From: Methylobacillus methanolivorans
GTDB taxonomy: Bacteria; Pseudomonadota; Gammaproteobacteria; Burkholderiales; Methylophilaceae
Length of the DNA stretch: 64,000 nt
Assembly (NCBI RefSeq): GCF_044751345.1
Contig: NZ_JBIWXY010000001.1
Location: 1,958,714-2,022,713 of the forward strand
Direction: 5' to 3'
Below, piece by piece: positions 16,544 through 25,600 of this stretch (position 1 is its first letter; every line of letters begins with the position of its first letter). The notes under the pieces were generated by a model. It worked only from the letters and a program-made list of their open reading frames with translations. It was not told the origin of the DNA and did no database searches. A program made the position numbers and the translations under genes.

Positions 16544-18173
16544 AAATTCAAACAATTATTCATTTTCTGCCGGTTTGCTTCCGGGATATCTCTTAGGCAT
16601 TGCTGGTCTTTTTGTTTTTGTTTGGCGGGAAATTGATCCATGGGGATGGCCAGATCTCGATATGGCCACTTATTATGCCTCGGTGGAGAAGCCTGGGATG
16701 ATAATAAATGATTTCTTTACATCTTGTTTTGGAGATAGTAATGGGCGGGCGATTTTTGGCTTATTGACTGCCTGGCCTATTCATCTTGGATTGGACTGGT
16801 ATAAAACACTCTATCTGTGGATGCTAATTAACAGTGCCGCCCTGCCAGTGGCGTTGTACTTGGGGCTTCAGTCGAGCACTCCTGGAAGAAATAATGTAAG
16901 TGCCTTTGTTTATTTTATTTTTATTGCTATCGCAATAGTCAATCCAGGAAGGGTAAGTCAGCTAACTGTCGCTTGGTGGAGTGGGTGGGGAACATATTTC
17001 CATCCATCTGTTTTTTCTATTTCACTTATATCCTTAGGAGTGTGTGCATTAGGCGCTGGCCGCATTGGATGGAAAGTGCTTGGATCGATTTTAGCTTTTC
17101 TTTCCGCCTTAGTGCACCCCGCCTACTCCTTGGGGGGGGTAATTTTCTTTACCATAATGCTCGGATTGTCTCGCGAAAAGCCAAGAGCCATCATATTAAT
17201 CTGCTCCGTTTTCCTGGGTCTTGTTTTTGTCAAGATTTTCTCAGACTCGGGTGCACTTTCTGTGGACGAATATTTTCAGTATTTTTCTTGGTTGCATCCA
17301 GAGCATTACATACCAAGCAGATTTGTAGCTATGGGATCATTCCCATGGCATGTTCCATTCTTTCTGCTTAATCTTATTTTTTTTGGCTCCGGCGTTGCGC
17401 TATATCTAATGAAGAAGAAAAGTGCATCACTGATTGCGTTTTGTTTCTTCGCAGTTTACTTTTCGGCTGTTGTGTCCCAGTATTTATTTGTGGAGAAATA
17501 CCCTGTATCTACAACTTTACTGCTGATATCTCCCGTTAGATTTACTGCCTTTGGCTACTGGATGAGCGCTGTGTGCATTGCTCTTGTGTTGATTGAGTTC
17601 CGAAACAGGATTAATAATCTTCCTTCGCATTACCTCTCCGCGGCTGGTCAATTTAAGTTAAATTTCATGTCAGGCAAAATCTTCAAGCCATATGGATATA
17701 TTTATTCAGCAATTTTTATTTTTTTATCTGCCGCGTTGGGTGTGACAGGATTTCTTCATCTAAAGGCTCCGCAAGATCTTATTGACTCCAATAAGCAGGA
17801 GCTTCTTGATTGGATTGTTGTCAATACAGACCCTGCCAGTGAAATTGCTTCGGGTGGTTTTTTGCCTGTCGAGATTCCGTTAATTACTGGGCGCGGCACT
17901 TATCACGGAAATGGATTTCCCTTTGAAGACCGCTGCCTGAGGGAAAACTATGTAAGGTACGTAAATATCCGTGGTGTGCCAACTGGAAAAGCTGGCAGAA
18001 TGAATTCATCGAAATTCTATGCAGGCCTTAACGTCTCTGACTTTATGAAGATGAGCCCTCGGCCAGATTGGGTTGTTATGGATCGCGAGAGCCCAGGAGC
18101 TGTTAGGTCGATGTCAATTCAGCAGCCAGCATTTGAAAATGAGAAGTTTTTAGTATTTGAGGTCGATCGGTAA
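16533..18173 (+). CDS. Large polytopic membrane protein, GT-C-like, containing a G8 tract
   Basis: 546 residues; the ATG overlaps the previous gene by 11 bases. About eleven to twelve hydrophobic helices are visible. After helix 1 (GYLLGIAGLFVFVW) comes WGWPDLDMATYYASV, whose D-x-D lies where GT-C glycosyltransferases keep their catalytic acids. The C-terminal 130 residues form a soluble, probably periplasmic domain, as in many GT-C enzymes. The gene is AT-rich. Codons around residue 203 contain eight consecutive G bases, a slip-prone tract. Likely the transferase that places the flipped sugar on the final acceptor; no named family recognised. Confidence 0.75.
   Translation: MMFKNSNNYSFSAGLLPGYLLGIAGLFVFVWREIDPWGWPDLDMATYYASVEKPGMIINDFFTSCFGDSNGRAIFGLLTAWPIHLGLDWYKTLYLWMLINSAALPVALYLGLQSSTPGRNNVSAFVYFIFIAIAIVNPGRVSQLTVAWWSGWGTYFHPSVFSISLISLGVCALGAGRIGWKVLGSILAFLSALVHPAYSLGGVIFFTIMLGLSREKPRAIILICSVFLGLVFVKIFSDSGALSVDEYFQYFSWLHPEHYIPSRFVAMGSFPWHVPFFLLNLIFFGSGVALYLMKKKSASLIAFCFFAVYFSAVVSQYLFVEKYPVSTTLLLISPVRFTAFGYWMSAVCIALVLIEFRNRINNLPSHYLSAAGQFKLNFMSGKIFKPYGYIYSAIFIFLSAALGVTGFLHLKAPQDLIDSNKQELLDWIVVNTDPASEIASGGFLPVEIPLITGRGTYHGNGFPFEDRCLRENYVRYVNIRGVPTGKAGRMNSSKFYAGLNVSDFMKMSPRPDWVVMDRESPGAVRSMSIQQPAFENEKFLVFEVDR
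17132..17139 (+). repeat. G8 homopolymer tract in a coding region
   Basis: Eight consecutive G bases coding the Leu-Gly-Gly-Val region near residue 203 of the 16533-18173 membrane protein. The tract is in frame as sequenced; gain or loss of one base would truncate the protein. Confidence 0.95.
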
Positions 18174-18303
18174 ATTAAAAATTGACTCGCTTGCGAGATG
18201 AAACGAAGGGCATTCTGGTGCGTCCAAAGATGAATTTCCCATGAATTTTTTGCTCATCTTGTATCTTCCGGGTACCCAGTCTGAGGCGTCAAAAGATGAT
18301 TGA

Positions 18304-18473
18304 ACCAAGCCGGTTTTGCGTTAGGATGCGAGCTTGGTCGAACCTTTCGCATCAGCTCGCAACAGTACGTGCAGGCTGTTTTGCGTAGGTTCATGCTACT
18401 GTCGGTGGCGGGGGAGTGTCCCACCACCAAAGAATATTAAAGGGTTAGCTTCAGTGATGAGCTAGCCCTTTTT
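18304..18473 (+). ncRNA. Candidate structured non-coding RNA or operon 3' UTR element
   Basis: Four consecutive helices can be drawn. P1 pairs ACCAAGC (18304-18310) with GCTTGGT (18332-18338). P2 pairs GAACCT and CGCA (18340-18351) with TGCG and AGGTTC (18382-18392), enclosing an AACAG/CTGTT hairpin. P3 pairs GGTGGcGGG (18404-18412) with CCCaCCACC (18420-18428), loop GGAGTGT. The last is a terminator hairpin with T5. GGA occurs in the P1 and P3 loops. TGCGAGCT (18327) could instead pair with AGCTCGCA (18354), an exclusive alternative. No clear promoter was found, so it may be an independent sRNA or the 3' end of the glycan mRNA. Confidence 0.45.
18441..18473 (+). terminator. Intrinsic terminator
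   Basis: Ten-pair stem AGGGTTAGCT / AGCTAGCCCT with one G-T pair and a 9-base loop, followed by five T. It ends either the candidate ncRNA or the glycan operon. Confidence 0.85.
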
Positions 18474-18586
18474 CATGTCTGGCAATTGCCTGCAAAACAT
18501 TGTGCAATTCAGCATTTCAGGCACCTTCAATAGCCAGTGCTTGTAAAATGTCCGATTCAGCCACTTCAGCGCATTAAAAAAATCCC

Positions 18587-19024
18587 ATGAAAGCCCTCTC
18601 CTTTTATCAGCCTATTGCCTGGATGCTGGCCCATGGTCATTTTGTTGTCGATGACAGAACCTGGATTCCTTATTACCGAGGGCCAATTGCGATTCATGCC
18701 AGCAAAACAGGGCTAGAGGAATATATTCATTACTGCAGGCAGATTGCTGGCGTTGATGTGCCTGATATGGTCGACCTCGAACGTGGGGGTATTGTCGGCG
18801 TGGGCGAACTAGTTGATGTGTTGAGGCCTGGTGAATCCGGCGGCTTCCCGCTTGAAAAGCGCGCCTATAGCGGCCCCGGTCACTATGGGCTGGTCTTTGC
18901 GAATGTAGCCCCTGTGACATTCATCCCATGCAGGGGAAAGCCCGGGCTGTTTGATCTTGATTTCGATCCTCGAACTTACCAAGCGCCCAAGGTGATTGCT
19001 CCCCAGAGAAATTTATTCGATTAA
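18587..19024 (+). CDS. ASCH domain protein
   Basis: 145 residues of the ASCH (PUA-like) fold, which is expected to bind RNA or modified nucleotides. Family pattern: KALSFYQPIAWMLAHGHFVV at the start, YRGPIAIHAS with the conserved RG-hAS signature, GGIVGVGELVDV and YGLVFANVAPV. Biological role not established. It is followed at 18 bases by a YgjP-like metallopeptidase and may share its transcript. No strong ribosome-binding site is seen before the ATG. Confidence 0.8.
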   Translation: MKALSFYQPIAWMLAHGHFVVDDRTWIPYYRGPIAIHASKTGLEEYIHYCRQIAGVDVPDMVDLERGGIVGVGELVDVLRPGESGGFPLEKRAYSGPGHYGLVFANVAPVTFIPCRGKPGLFDLDFDPRTYQAPKVIAPQRNLFD

Positions 19025-19042
19025 ACCACCCTACCATTCCCT

Positions 19043-19570
19043 ATGACACATCTCCCCTATCTCAACGGCTACCCCGCACCCCTAGTTACACAGGTCTGCA
19101 CCATTCTGGAACAAGGGCGGCTTGGTCAGTGGATAGCGCACAAATACCCTGCACGGCATGACGTGCAAACGGATAAGTCACTGTATCAATATGTCTCTGA
19201 CATCAAACAGCGCTATCTGAAAAATGCACCAGCCATCGCGAAAATATTGTTCGATAACCAACAGCACCCGGTCAAAGGCACGCTGGGGACGAATACCTTT
19301 GTGGCCCGGGTACAAGGCAACAAGCTAAAGAACAAGAATGAGATACGCATTGCCGCGCTTTTTCGTGAGGCACCCGCAGAGTTTTTACGCATGATTGTGG
19401 TACATGAGCTCGCGCACCTGAAGGAAAAAGACCACAACAAGGCTTTTTACCAATTGTGCGTCCATATGGAGCCTGATTACTTGCAGCTGGAGTTTGATAT
19501 GCGTGTATGGCTGACTTGGCGCGAGCATCAAGCAACATTGACTGCAAAATCTATCCCTGCCTCAATGTAG
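19043..19570 (+). CDS. YgjP/DUF45-type zinc metallopeptidase
   Basis: 175 residues. The zinc site is explicit: VVHELAHLKEKDHNKAFYQL (H-E-x-x-H plus a downstream H-x3-F pattern) near residues 119-138, as in YgjP/WLM-like peptidases. Substrate unknown. The N-terminal half has no obvious signal sequence, so it is probably cytoplasmic. Confidence 0.82.
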   Translation: MTHLPYLNGYPAPLVTQVCTILEQGRLGQWIAHKYPARHDVQTDKSLYQYVSDIKQRYLKNAPAIAKILFDNQQHPVKGTLGTNTFVARVQGNKLKNKNEIRIAALFREAPAEFLRMIVVHELAHLKEKDHNKAFYQLCVHMEPDYLQLEFDMRVWLTWREHQATLTAKSIPASM

Positions 19571-19731
19571 CCCTTCATGCGGCGTTGATCTATGTCATCG
19601 GGCTGTCAAACAACAGTGATAACGTGCTGGAAAGAGATCAACATTACCCTTGATCCTCTGCCATCTGGTTGTCAAATAAGCACAAACACTTTATCTTAGG
19701 CTCGTATTTCATAGGCGTCCCAATCACTTTC

Positions 19732-20133
19732 ATGCTTTCCCGGCGGTTCAAGAAATTCTCGATGTATCTGGTATTGCTGCTTGCCATGTTGCAAGTGCTT
19801 TTGCCATTGATACATGCACACCCTGCCGGGACACCATTATCAGGCATGGGTAGTGGCATTCACATGCACGACGTCGTTAGCGAGTTTGGCAACCACTGGG
19901 TCATACCAACCATCCATATCCAGCATGATTACGTGCAGGTGATCGGCGTAGGCAATGCCCATGAGCCCGAGCGCCTGAATCTGCCGACATTATTCCTGCT
20001 AGCCTCTTTCCTGCTGCTGGCCCTGTGTTTTAGCGGATCAATCCGCCGCATCTATTGGCGCGAGCATAATTTTCACCCGGCGCCTGCTCCCACTTTTTCT
20101 CGCTCCCTTCTGCGCGCCCCTCCCCTGCGTTGA
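19732..20133 (+). CDS. Small His-rich membrane protein preceding the metal efflux genes (CzcI-like)
   Basis: About 133 residues from the ATG at 19732; an upstream TTG at 19669 would give 154, and neither has a convincing ribosome-binding site. One N-terminal hydrophobic helix (MYLVLLLAMLQVLLPLIHA) is followed by a His-rich stretch with GIHMHDVV and PTIHIQHDYVQVIG, then a second helix and a basic tail. The position just before czcC-czcB-czcA-like genes matches small CzcI-type proteins that bind metal in the periplasm and tune expression. Assignment is by context. Confidence 0.55.
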   Translation: MLSRRFKKFSMYLVLLLAMLQVLLPLIHAHPAGTPLSGMGSGIHMHDVVSEFGNHWVIPTIHIQHDYVQVIGVGNAHEPERLNLPTLFLLASFLLLALCFSGSIRRIYWREHNFHPAPAPTFSRSLLRAPPLR

Positions 20134-20224
20134 TCCATCACGTCTAGCCTAGCGCTGTTTTGCGCCGGGCTCACTACGCTGCCTTGTATGGCAGTGCTGG
20201 ATCAATGATCAGAGGGCCTTGACC

Positions 20225-21508
20225 TTGAAAGCATCTCGAACGACATGGCTGGTGTTCGCCATGAGTTGTCTATTTTGCCAGGCGCATGCCTCGCCTTTTG
20301 AAATAGACAGTAACGAAGCATTACCTATCCTCCATATTGACCATGACGATGTACTGGAGGGTAGCGCCACACTGTCCATGTATCAGGTGTTGGAAGCAGC
20401 CTATGCCCGCAACCCGCAGCAAAAGCTGTTACAGGCACTGGATGGCGAGGCGCAAGCAAGCTATACCCGTGCCAAAAGCATGTTACCCATGGCACCTGCC
20501 GTGGGTGTGCGCCATGTCAACGATAGCCTCAGCAGTGGCCGTGGAGAGCGTGAGTGGGAAGCTGGCCTGGACCTGCCGGTTTGGTTACCGGGGCAACGCG
20601 CCGCCAGGCAAGCCGTGGCAAACCATGCCCAGGAAGGTGTAGCCGCCAGCCGCGAGGGTTTCATGATGCAATTGGCGGGGCTGGTTCGCGACACGGTCTG
20701 GGATGTTGCGATGCGCGAAAACGATTTCAAGCTAGCGCAATATCGGCACGAGAACGCGCAAGCTATCCACAAAGATGTCATGGCGCGTTTCAAGGCCGGG
20801 GAACTGCCACGTACCGACACCATGCTGGCTGAAGATGAAACCTTGAAAGCGCAAGCCGCGGTTATCCGGGCCGAAGCCGAGGTGAAGCATGCGCGGCATC
20901 GCTATACCCAGCTCACGGGCCTCGATATCTTGCCAGCCCGGCCTACCGAAGATTTGGCCAGTATCCGTACCCTGCAGGACAACCATCCTTTGTTGAAAGA
21001 AGCCAGAACCAAGCTGGCTTTGGCAGAGGACGAATTGCATCTGGTCAATATCGAGAAACGCGAAAACCCGATGGTGAATGTTGGCACGCGCACTATCCGT
21101 GGCGGCTTTGATACGCAGTTCAACAGTGCACTGACCTTGAGCCTGCGTATTCCTTTCGATGCAGAAGTGCGCGCTGCCCCCATGCTCGCTACCGCCAACA
21201 GCAACCTGGCTCGTGCGTCGGCAGAGCTTGATCGCCTGCGATTAGCCATGCAAACCATGCTGCATGAAGCCATGCACAACCTGGAAGTCACCCACGAAGA
21301 ATTGGAGATTGCCACCCGCCAACGCGACCTCGCGCAGGAAAACCTGCGCTTGGCACGCAAGGCCTTCCAGCTTGGCGAGAGTGATCTCGTCAGCCTGATG
21401 CGCATCCAGGCACTCGCCACCGAGGCTGAGCGCGCATACCGCAGCCGCCAAACCCAAATGAAATGGGATATCGCCAAATTCAACCAGGCAGTAGGAGTTT
21501 TGCCATGA
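20225..21508 (+). CDS. czcC: Outer-membrane channel of an RND metal efflux pump (CzcC, TolC family)
   Basis: Trimeric outer-membrane/periplasmic tunnel of the tripartite pump. About 427 residues. A TTG at 20225 has AGAGGG at 8 bases; another TTG at 20219 is too close to it. Signal peptide with predicted cleavage after QAHA. Two long helical repeats typical of OEP proteins are visible (ALDGEAQASYTRAKSMLPMA; then LATEAERAYRSRQTQMKWDI). Its stop overlaps the adaptor gene start by 4 bases. Confidence 0.88.
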   Translation: MKASRTTWLVFAMSCLFCQAHASPFEIDSNEALPILHIDHDDVLEGSATLSMYQVLEAAYARNPQQKLLQALDGEAQASYTRAKSMLPMAPAVGVRHVNDSLSSGRGEREWEAGLDLPVWLPGQRAARQAVANHAQEGVAASREGFMMQLAGLVRDTVWDVAMRENDFKLAQYRHENAQAIHKDVMARFKAGELPRTDTMLAEDETLKAQAAVIRAEAEVKHARHRYTQLTGLDILPARPTEDLASIRTLQDNHPLLKEARTKLALAEDELHLVNIEKRENPMVNVGTRTIRGGFDTQFNSALTLSLRIPFDAEVRAAPMLATANSNLARASAELDRLRLAMQTMLHEAMHNLEVTHEELEIATRQRDLAQENLRLARKAFQLGESDLVSLMRIQALATEAERAYRSRQTQMKWDIAKFNQAVGVLP

Positions 21509-22626
21509 AGCAGCTTGCATTTACCCTCATCTCGCTCTGCCTGGGCTGTAGCCTGCAGGCAGCCGCCGCTGACACCATCAACATCACACCACAGCAACAA
21601 GCAGCGCTGGGGATACGTGTTGGTCAGGCCGAACCTGCGAACACCATCAACAGCCTCAAGCTGCCAGGTGAAATCATCCTGCCCGTAGGCAAAGAATATA
21701 TCATCAGCGCGCCCCAAGCAGGCTTGATCGACAAAATGTACGTCGCGGCCGGCCAGCAAGTACAACGCGGACAAGCCATGGCACACCTGAGCAGCCAGGA
21801 GCTGACCGCCTTGCAGCGAGACTACCTGCTGTCTCAGACACGGCAACGTCTTGCCAAGAAAAACCTGGATCGCGATGCGGAGCTTTTCAAGGATGGCATT
21901 ATTGCCGAACGCCGCTATCTCGCCACGCAAGCCGAGTTTGAAGAGGCCGACACTGCCTTGCAACAAGGCCGTCAAAGCCTGCGCATTGCCGGGCTAGGCG
22001 AGGCTGCCATCAATCAGATCAAGGGCGCGCGCAATCTGGGAAGCGGCACGACATTGACCGCACCCATTAGTGGTCAAGTGATTGAGCAAAACATCCAGAC
22101 CGGTCAGCGCGTGGATCCAGCTACGCCGTTGTTCAAAGTGGCCGACTTATCGACCTTGTGGCTGTTGATCCATGTTCCTGTAGACGCACTGGCTTCCATT
22201 CACGAAGGTTCACGCGTCAGCATCGGTGCGGCTGGGATGACTGGCAAGGTCATTGCGATTGTGCGCAACACCAACAGGCAGCAACAAACCCTGCAAGTGC
22301 GGGCAGCATTCAGCGACCCTGAGCAACGCCTGATTCCCGGTCAATTTGTCGAGGCACAGTTGGCGTTGGAAAACACAGCGCTTGTAGCAGGCCAAGGCAG
22401 GCTATACCGCTTGCCACGCAATGCAGTCGCGAGATATGCGGGCAAAGCCTATGTCTTCCGCAAATTGGACCAGCAGCGTTTTGTCGCACAGCAAATAGAC
22501 GTCATTGCGGAGCACGGTGAACAGCTCACGATCAAGAGCCAAAGCGCATTGGATCATCCCATCGCCATCAGTGGCATCGCTACACTCAAGGCAACCTGGA
22601 TTGGCCATTCAGGGGAGGAGCAATAA
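21505..22626 (+). CDS. czcB: RND efflux periplasmic adaptor (CzcB family)
   Basis: 373 residues from the ATG at 21505, which overlaps the czcC TGA. Signal peptide MKQLAFTLISLCLGCSLQAA. Then the membrane-fusion architecture: a lipoyl half-motif (SAPQAGLIDKMYVAAGQQVQ), a coiled-coil hairpin around 95-165, the second half (LTAPISGQVIEQNIQTGQRV) and a beta-barrel domain. It links the inner-membrane pump to the outer-membrane channel. Its stop directly abuts the pump gene. Confidence 0.92.
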   Translation: MKQLAFTLISLCLGCSLQAAAADTINITPQQQAALGIRVGQAEPANTINSLKLPGEIILPVGKEYIISAPQAGLIDKMYVAAGQQVQRGQAMAHLSSQELTALQRDYLLSQTRQRLAKKNLDRDAELFKDGIIAERRYLATQAEFEEADTALQQGRQSLRIAGLGEAAINQIKGARNLGSGTTLTAPISGQVIEQNIQTGQRVDPATPLFKVADLSTLWLLIHVPVDALASIHEGSRVSIGAAGMTGKVIAIVRNTNRQQQTLQVRAAFSDPEQRLIPGQFVEAQLALENTALVAGQGRLYRLPRNAVARYAGKAYVFRKLDQQRFVAQQIDVIAEHGEQLTIKSQSALDHPIAISGIATLKATWIGHSGEEQ

Positions 22627-25600
22627 ATGTTGTCCTTCCTCATACGGCTGGCATTAACGCAGCGATTGTTGATCCTGGTCATGACTGCCCTATTGATAGG
22701 TGCGGGTATCCAGGCGTTCCAGCAATTGCCGATTGATGCTTTTCCTGATGTTTCCACTACTCAGGTCAAGATCATCATCAAGGCGCCCGGCATGCCGCCG
22801 GAAGATGTCGAAGCCCGCATTACGGCCCCCATCGAAATCGAAATGCTCGGGCTACCACACCAGACCATGCTGCGCTCAGTAGCAAAGTATGCACTGACCG
22901 ACATCACCATCGACTTTGCTGAAGGCACCGACATCTACTGGGCACGGCAGCAAGTGACAGAGCGCCTCAACGGCGTGTGGGATAAATTGCCGCCTGATGC
23001 CACTGGTGGCGTTGCGCCACTCACAACCCCACTAGGTGAAATGTTCATGTTCACCATAGAAGGTGATCTAGCGTTGCAGGAAAAACGTAGCCTGCTCGAC
23101 TGGGTGATACGCCCGCATTTGCGCACGGTGCCAGGCGTCGCTGATGTTAATGCCTTGGGTGGTACCGTACGCAGCTTCGAGATCATCCCAGACCGGGCTC
23201 GTATGTATGCACGTGGCATTAGCCTGGTGCAATTGCAGCAAGCGCTGGAGCTCAACAACCGTAATGACGGGGCGGGCCGTCTGGATGATGGTGAAGAATC
23301 ATTGCTGGTGCGCGCAGAAGGCAGGTTCCAGGCGTTGCAGGATGTGGAAGCCACTGTCATCCGCAACCAAGACGGCAACCCTGTTCGTATTGCTGATGTG
23401 GCCGAAGTGCGCATTGGCGCATTGACACGTTATGGTGCGGTCAGCGGCAATGGCGAAGGCGAGACCGTGCAAGGGCTGGTGCTCAGCCTGCGTGGCGCCA
23501 ATGCCAAGGAAGTGGTACAGGGCATCAAGGCCAAGCTTGCCGAGATTGAATCGCAATTGCCCAAGGGCGTCAGCCTGCATATCTTCTATGACCGCAGCTC
23601 CTTGGTAGATCGCGCTATCGGCACAGTCAGCAAGGCACTGATGGAAGCGATTGTGCTGGTTGTCGTGTTGCTGATCCTGTTTCTGGGCAACCTGCGCGCG
23701 GCCCTCACCGTGGCGCTTTCCTTACCGCTGGCAGTGCTGATCACCTTTATCCTCATGCGCCATGTTGGTATTTCTGCCAACCTGATGAGCCTGGGCGGGC
23801 TTTCTATCGCCATTGGCATGCTGGTCGATGCCGCGGTGGTCGTGGTGGAAAATGTCGTATCCCACCTCGCCCATGGCGAACAATCACGGCTGCCGCGCCT
23901 GCACCTGATTTTCCGCGCAGTGAAGGAGGTCAGCGTGCCCGTGACCTCCGGCATTATCATCATCGTCACCGTATTCCTGCCGCTGCTAACCTTGCAAGGG
24001 TTGGAAGGCAAGTTGTTCTCCCCGGTGGCGCTGACGATTGTGTTTGCCTTGTCTGGCTCACTCTTGTTGTCTTTCACCGTCATCCCCGTGCTCGCCACCT
24101 TCCTGCTAGGCAAGGTCAACCATGAGGAACCCTGGCTAGTACGGCAGGCATTGCGGATTTACCAGCCGGCATTGCACTGGGCACTGGAGCATAGTCGCCT
24201 GGTCTTCACCGTTGCCCTTTTATTGCTGGCGATCACGGCTTTTGTCTATACCTTGATCGGCAAGACGTTCATGCCAGAGATGGATGAGGGTGACATCGTC
24301 ATGCAAACTGAAAAACTCCCCTCTATCAACCTTGAATCCGCCCTGGCCATCGACCAAGTCGTACAGGCAACCATCCTTTCTCAGGTGCCGGAAGTCACGC
24401 AGATCATCGCGCGTACCGGCACGGATGAACTGGGGTTAGACCCCATGGGCCTCAACCAGACGGATAGTTTTTTGGTGCTGAAACCACGCGCCGAATGGCG
24501 CTCACCTGATAAGAACATGCTGCTAGACAAGCTGCGCAAGGTGATGCACGACATTCCCGGGATGCACTATGCGTTTACTCAACCCATCGAGATGCGGGTG
24601 AATGAAATGATTCTCGGTGTGCGTGGCGACCTGGCGATCAAGATATTCGGCAACGATATTGATGAACTGAATCGCCTGGCACTGCACACCGTTGATGTCT
24701 TGCAAAACATCCAGGGCTCGGAAGATGTCTACACCCCTATCAACAGCGGCGTGCAGTACCTGCGCATCACGATAGACCGCCTGGCAGCCGGACGGCTTGG
24801 GCTAGACATCACGCAACTGGAAGACACCCTGCGCGCGCAACTGGAAGGCAAGCAACTTGGCATTGTGCAGGAAGGCCAACGACGCACGCCAGTGCTATTG
24901 CGCGGCAGCAAGGAGTTGCAACGCTCGGCAGCAGAGTTTGGCAATCTCCGCATCACCTTGCCAGATGGCAGCAATGTGCCCATCAGCACGGTCGCCAAGC
25001 TGGAGCGCGTCGATGGCCCGGTCAAGATAGACCGCGAACGAGGTAACCGTATGGTCGTCGTCATCGCCAATGTGCGTGACCGCGACCTGGTCGGCTTTGT
25101 TGAGGAAGCCCAGCACAAGGTGCAACAACAAGTGCAGCTGCCGCAAGGCTACCTGATGAAATGGGGCGGCCAATTCGAGAACCAGCAACGTGCTGCTGCA
25201 AGGCTGGCGATTGTCGTGCCACTGGCTATCGGCCTGATTTTCCTGCTGCTGTTCGCCACCTTCCGCTCGGCACGCCAAGCTGCGCTGATACTCTGCAATA
25301 TTCCATTTGCCATGATAGGCGGTGTGTTTGCCCTATGGGCTTCAGGAGAATATTTATCGGTGCCAGCCTCCGTCGGCTTCATCGCCTTGCTGGGCATTGC
25401 GGTACTTAATGGCGTCGTGATGATGAGCTATTTCAACCAATTGGCAGAGCAAGGCATGGGCATCGCGCAAGTGGTAATCGAAGGTGCCAAGCGCCGTCTA
25501 CGCCCTGTCCTCATGACAGCCAGCATCGCGGCATTCGGGCTGGTGCCCTTGCTGTTCGCGACGGGGCCGGGTTCTGAAATCCAGCGTCCACTTGCCATCG

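Larger units (their letters stand above)
18174..18586. other. Intergenic stretch without protein gene
   Basis: 413 bases between the glycan operon and the ASCH gene with no plausible coding frame. The first 130 bases carry small dyads (CTCGC/GCGAG near 18186; AAGATGA 18227-18233 with TCATCTT 18254-18260). The middle holds the structured element annotated separately. The last 100 bases show nothing I can name. Confidence 0.7.

Noticed and set aside
9519..18586. Genomic island integrated at tRNA-Phe
   Set aside because: No integrase, and no repeat of the tRNA 3' end was found near 18.2-18.6 kb. The tRNA is simply a neighbour as far as the sequence shows.
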